NCBI GenBank assembly: GCA_964505295.1
Contig: CAZDHR010000056.1
Span: 1 to 23,265, forward strand
DNA length: 23,265 nt
Reading direction: 5' to 3'
Origin: DATKZH01 sp964505295
GTDB taxonomy: Bacteria > Planctomycetota > Planctomycetia > Pirellulales > Thermoguttaceae
Below, piece after piece: positions 23,265-23,265 of this stretch (position 1 is its first letter; every line of letters starts with the position of its first letter). Under the pieces are notes generated by a model that saw only the letters and a list, made by a program, of their open reading frames with translations, had not been told where the DNA came from and did not search any database. The position numbers and the translations under genes are program-made.

Positions 23265-23265
23265 G

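Noticed and set aside
1..23265. tRNA or rRNA genes
   Set aside because: No cloverleaf with a GTTCRA-type T arm and CCA-ready acceptor, and no rRNA-like sequence, was noticed on either strand by eye; a covariance-model scan would settle this.

Overview
The window looks like a GC-rich chromosomal segment from a Planctomycetota-type bacterium. This is an inference from protein flavour (a zinc-ribbon/proline-rich/membrane/alpha-toroid protein, a YdcF-like protein, a recombinase-associated HTH protein) and from hairpin-rich intergenic repeats; no rRNA or other taxonomic marker is present. It divides into a defence island on the minus strand (about 1-12.9 kb), a mobile-element scar (about 13.0-14.0 kb) and ordinary-looking genes to the right (14.2-23.3 kb).

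Defence island. One long minus-strand gene run is read from 12883 down to 80: SNF2 helicase with a C-terminal DUF3883 nuclease-like domain; an OLD-like AAA ATPase with a TOPRIM-like C-terminus; a DUF1156/COG1743 adenine-specific DNA methylase; a DUF433 antitoxin; a DUF5615 toxin remnant; a PUA/EVE-like protein with the tail of an HSDR_N-type nuclease; a DUF499/COG1483 AAA+ ATPase; an XRE regulator; and a truncated ImmA/IrrE peptidase. Helicase, methylase and DUF499 ATPase together resemble the predicted helicase-methylase-ATPase (Hma-type, COG0553/COG1743/COG1483) class of anti-phage modification systems (recalled, not searched). Genes overlap (ATGA) or are separated by short gaps, as in one transcript. 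Several accessory members look damaged: the toxin and the EVE-like protein appear to carry in-frame internal deletions that remove their nuclease cores, and the ImmA/IrrE protein stops just after its HExxH helix.

Mobile scar. Immediately upstream of the helicase lie two identical 174-bp elements in tandem, each with GGGACTTTC/GAAAGTCCC ends, flanked by the 8-bp repeat TGCTTCCG. They interrupt the 3' end of a recombinase-associated HTH gene. Removing the elements and one flank copy in silico restores a different, family-like C-terminus ending at 13007. A larger inverted repeat lies at 13965-14043.

Right side. A plus-strand aldo/keto reductase and a plus-strand 652-residue protein of unknown function are followed by a minus-strand YdcF/DUF218 membrane protein. 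Next comes a three-gene minus-strand membrane operon: a small two-helix protein, a membrane-anchored von Willebrand A (VWA) protein, and a 973-residue zinc-ribbon/proline-rich/membrane/CNA-B-like/YfaP-like/alpha-toroid protein. The VWA and toroid proteins share a homologous juxtamembrane domain, which makes this operon the best candidate for an uncharacterised surface or envelope system. A YbjQ/DUF74 protein, cut by the window edge, ends the window.
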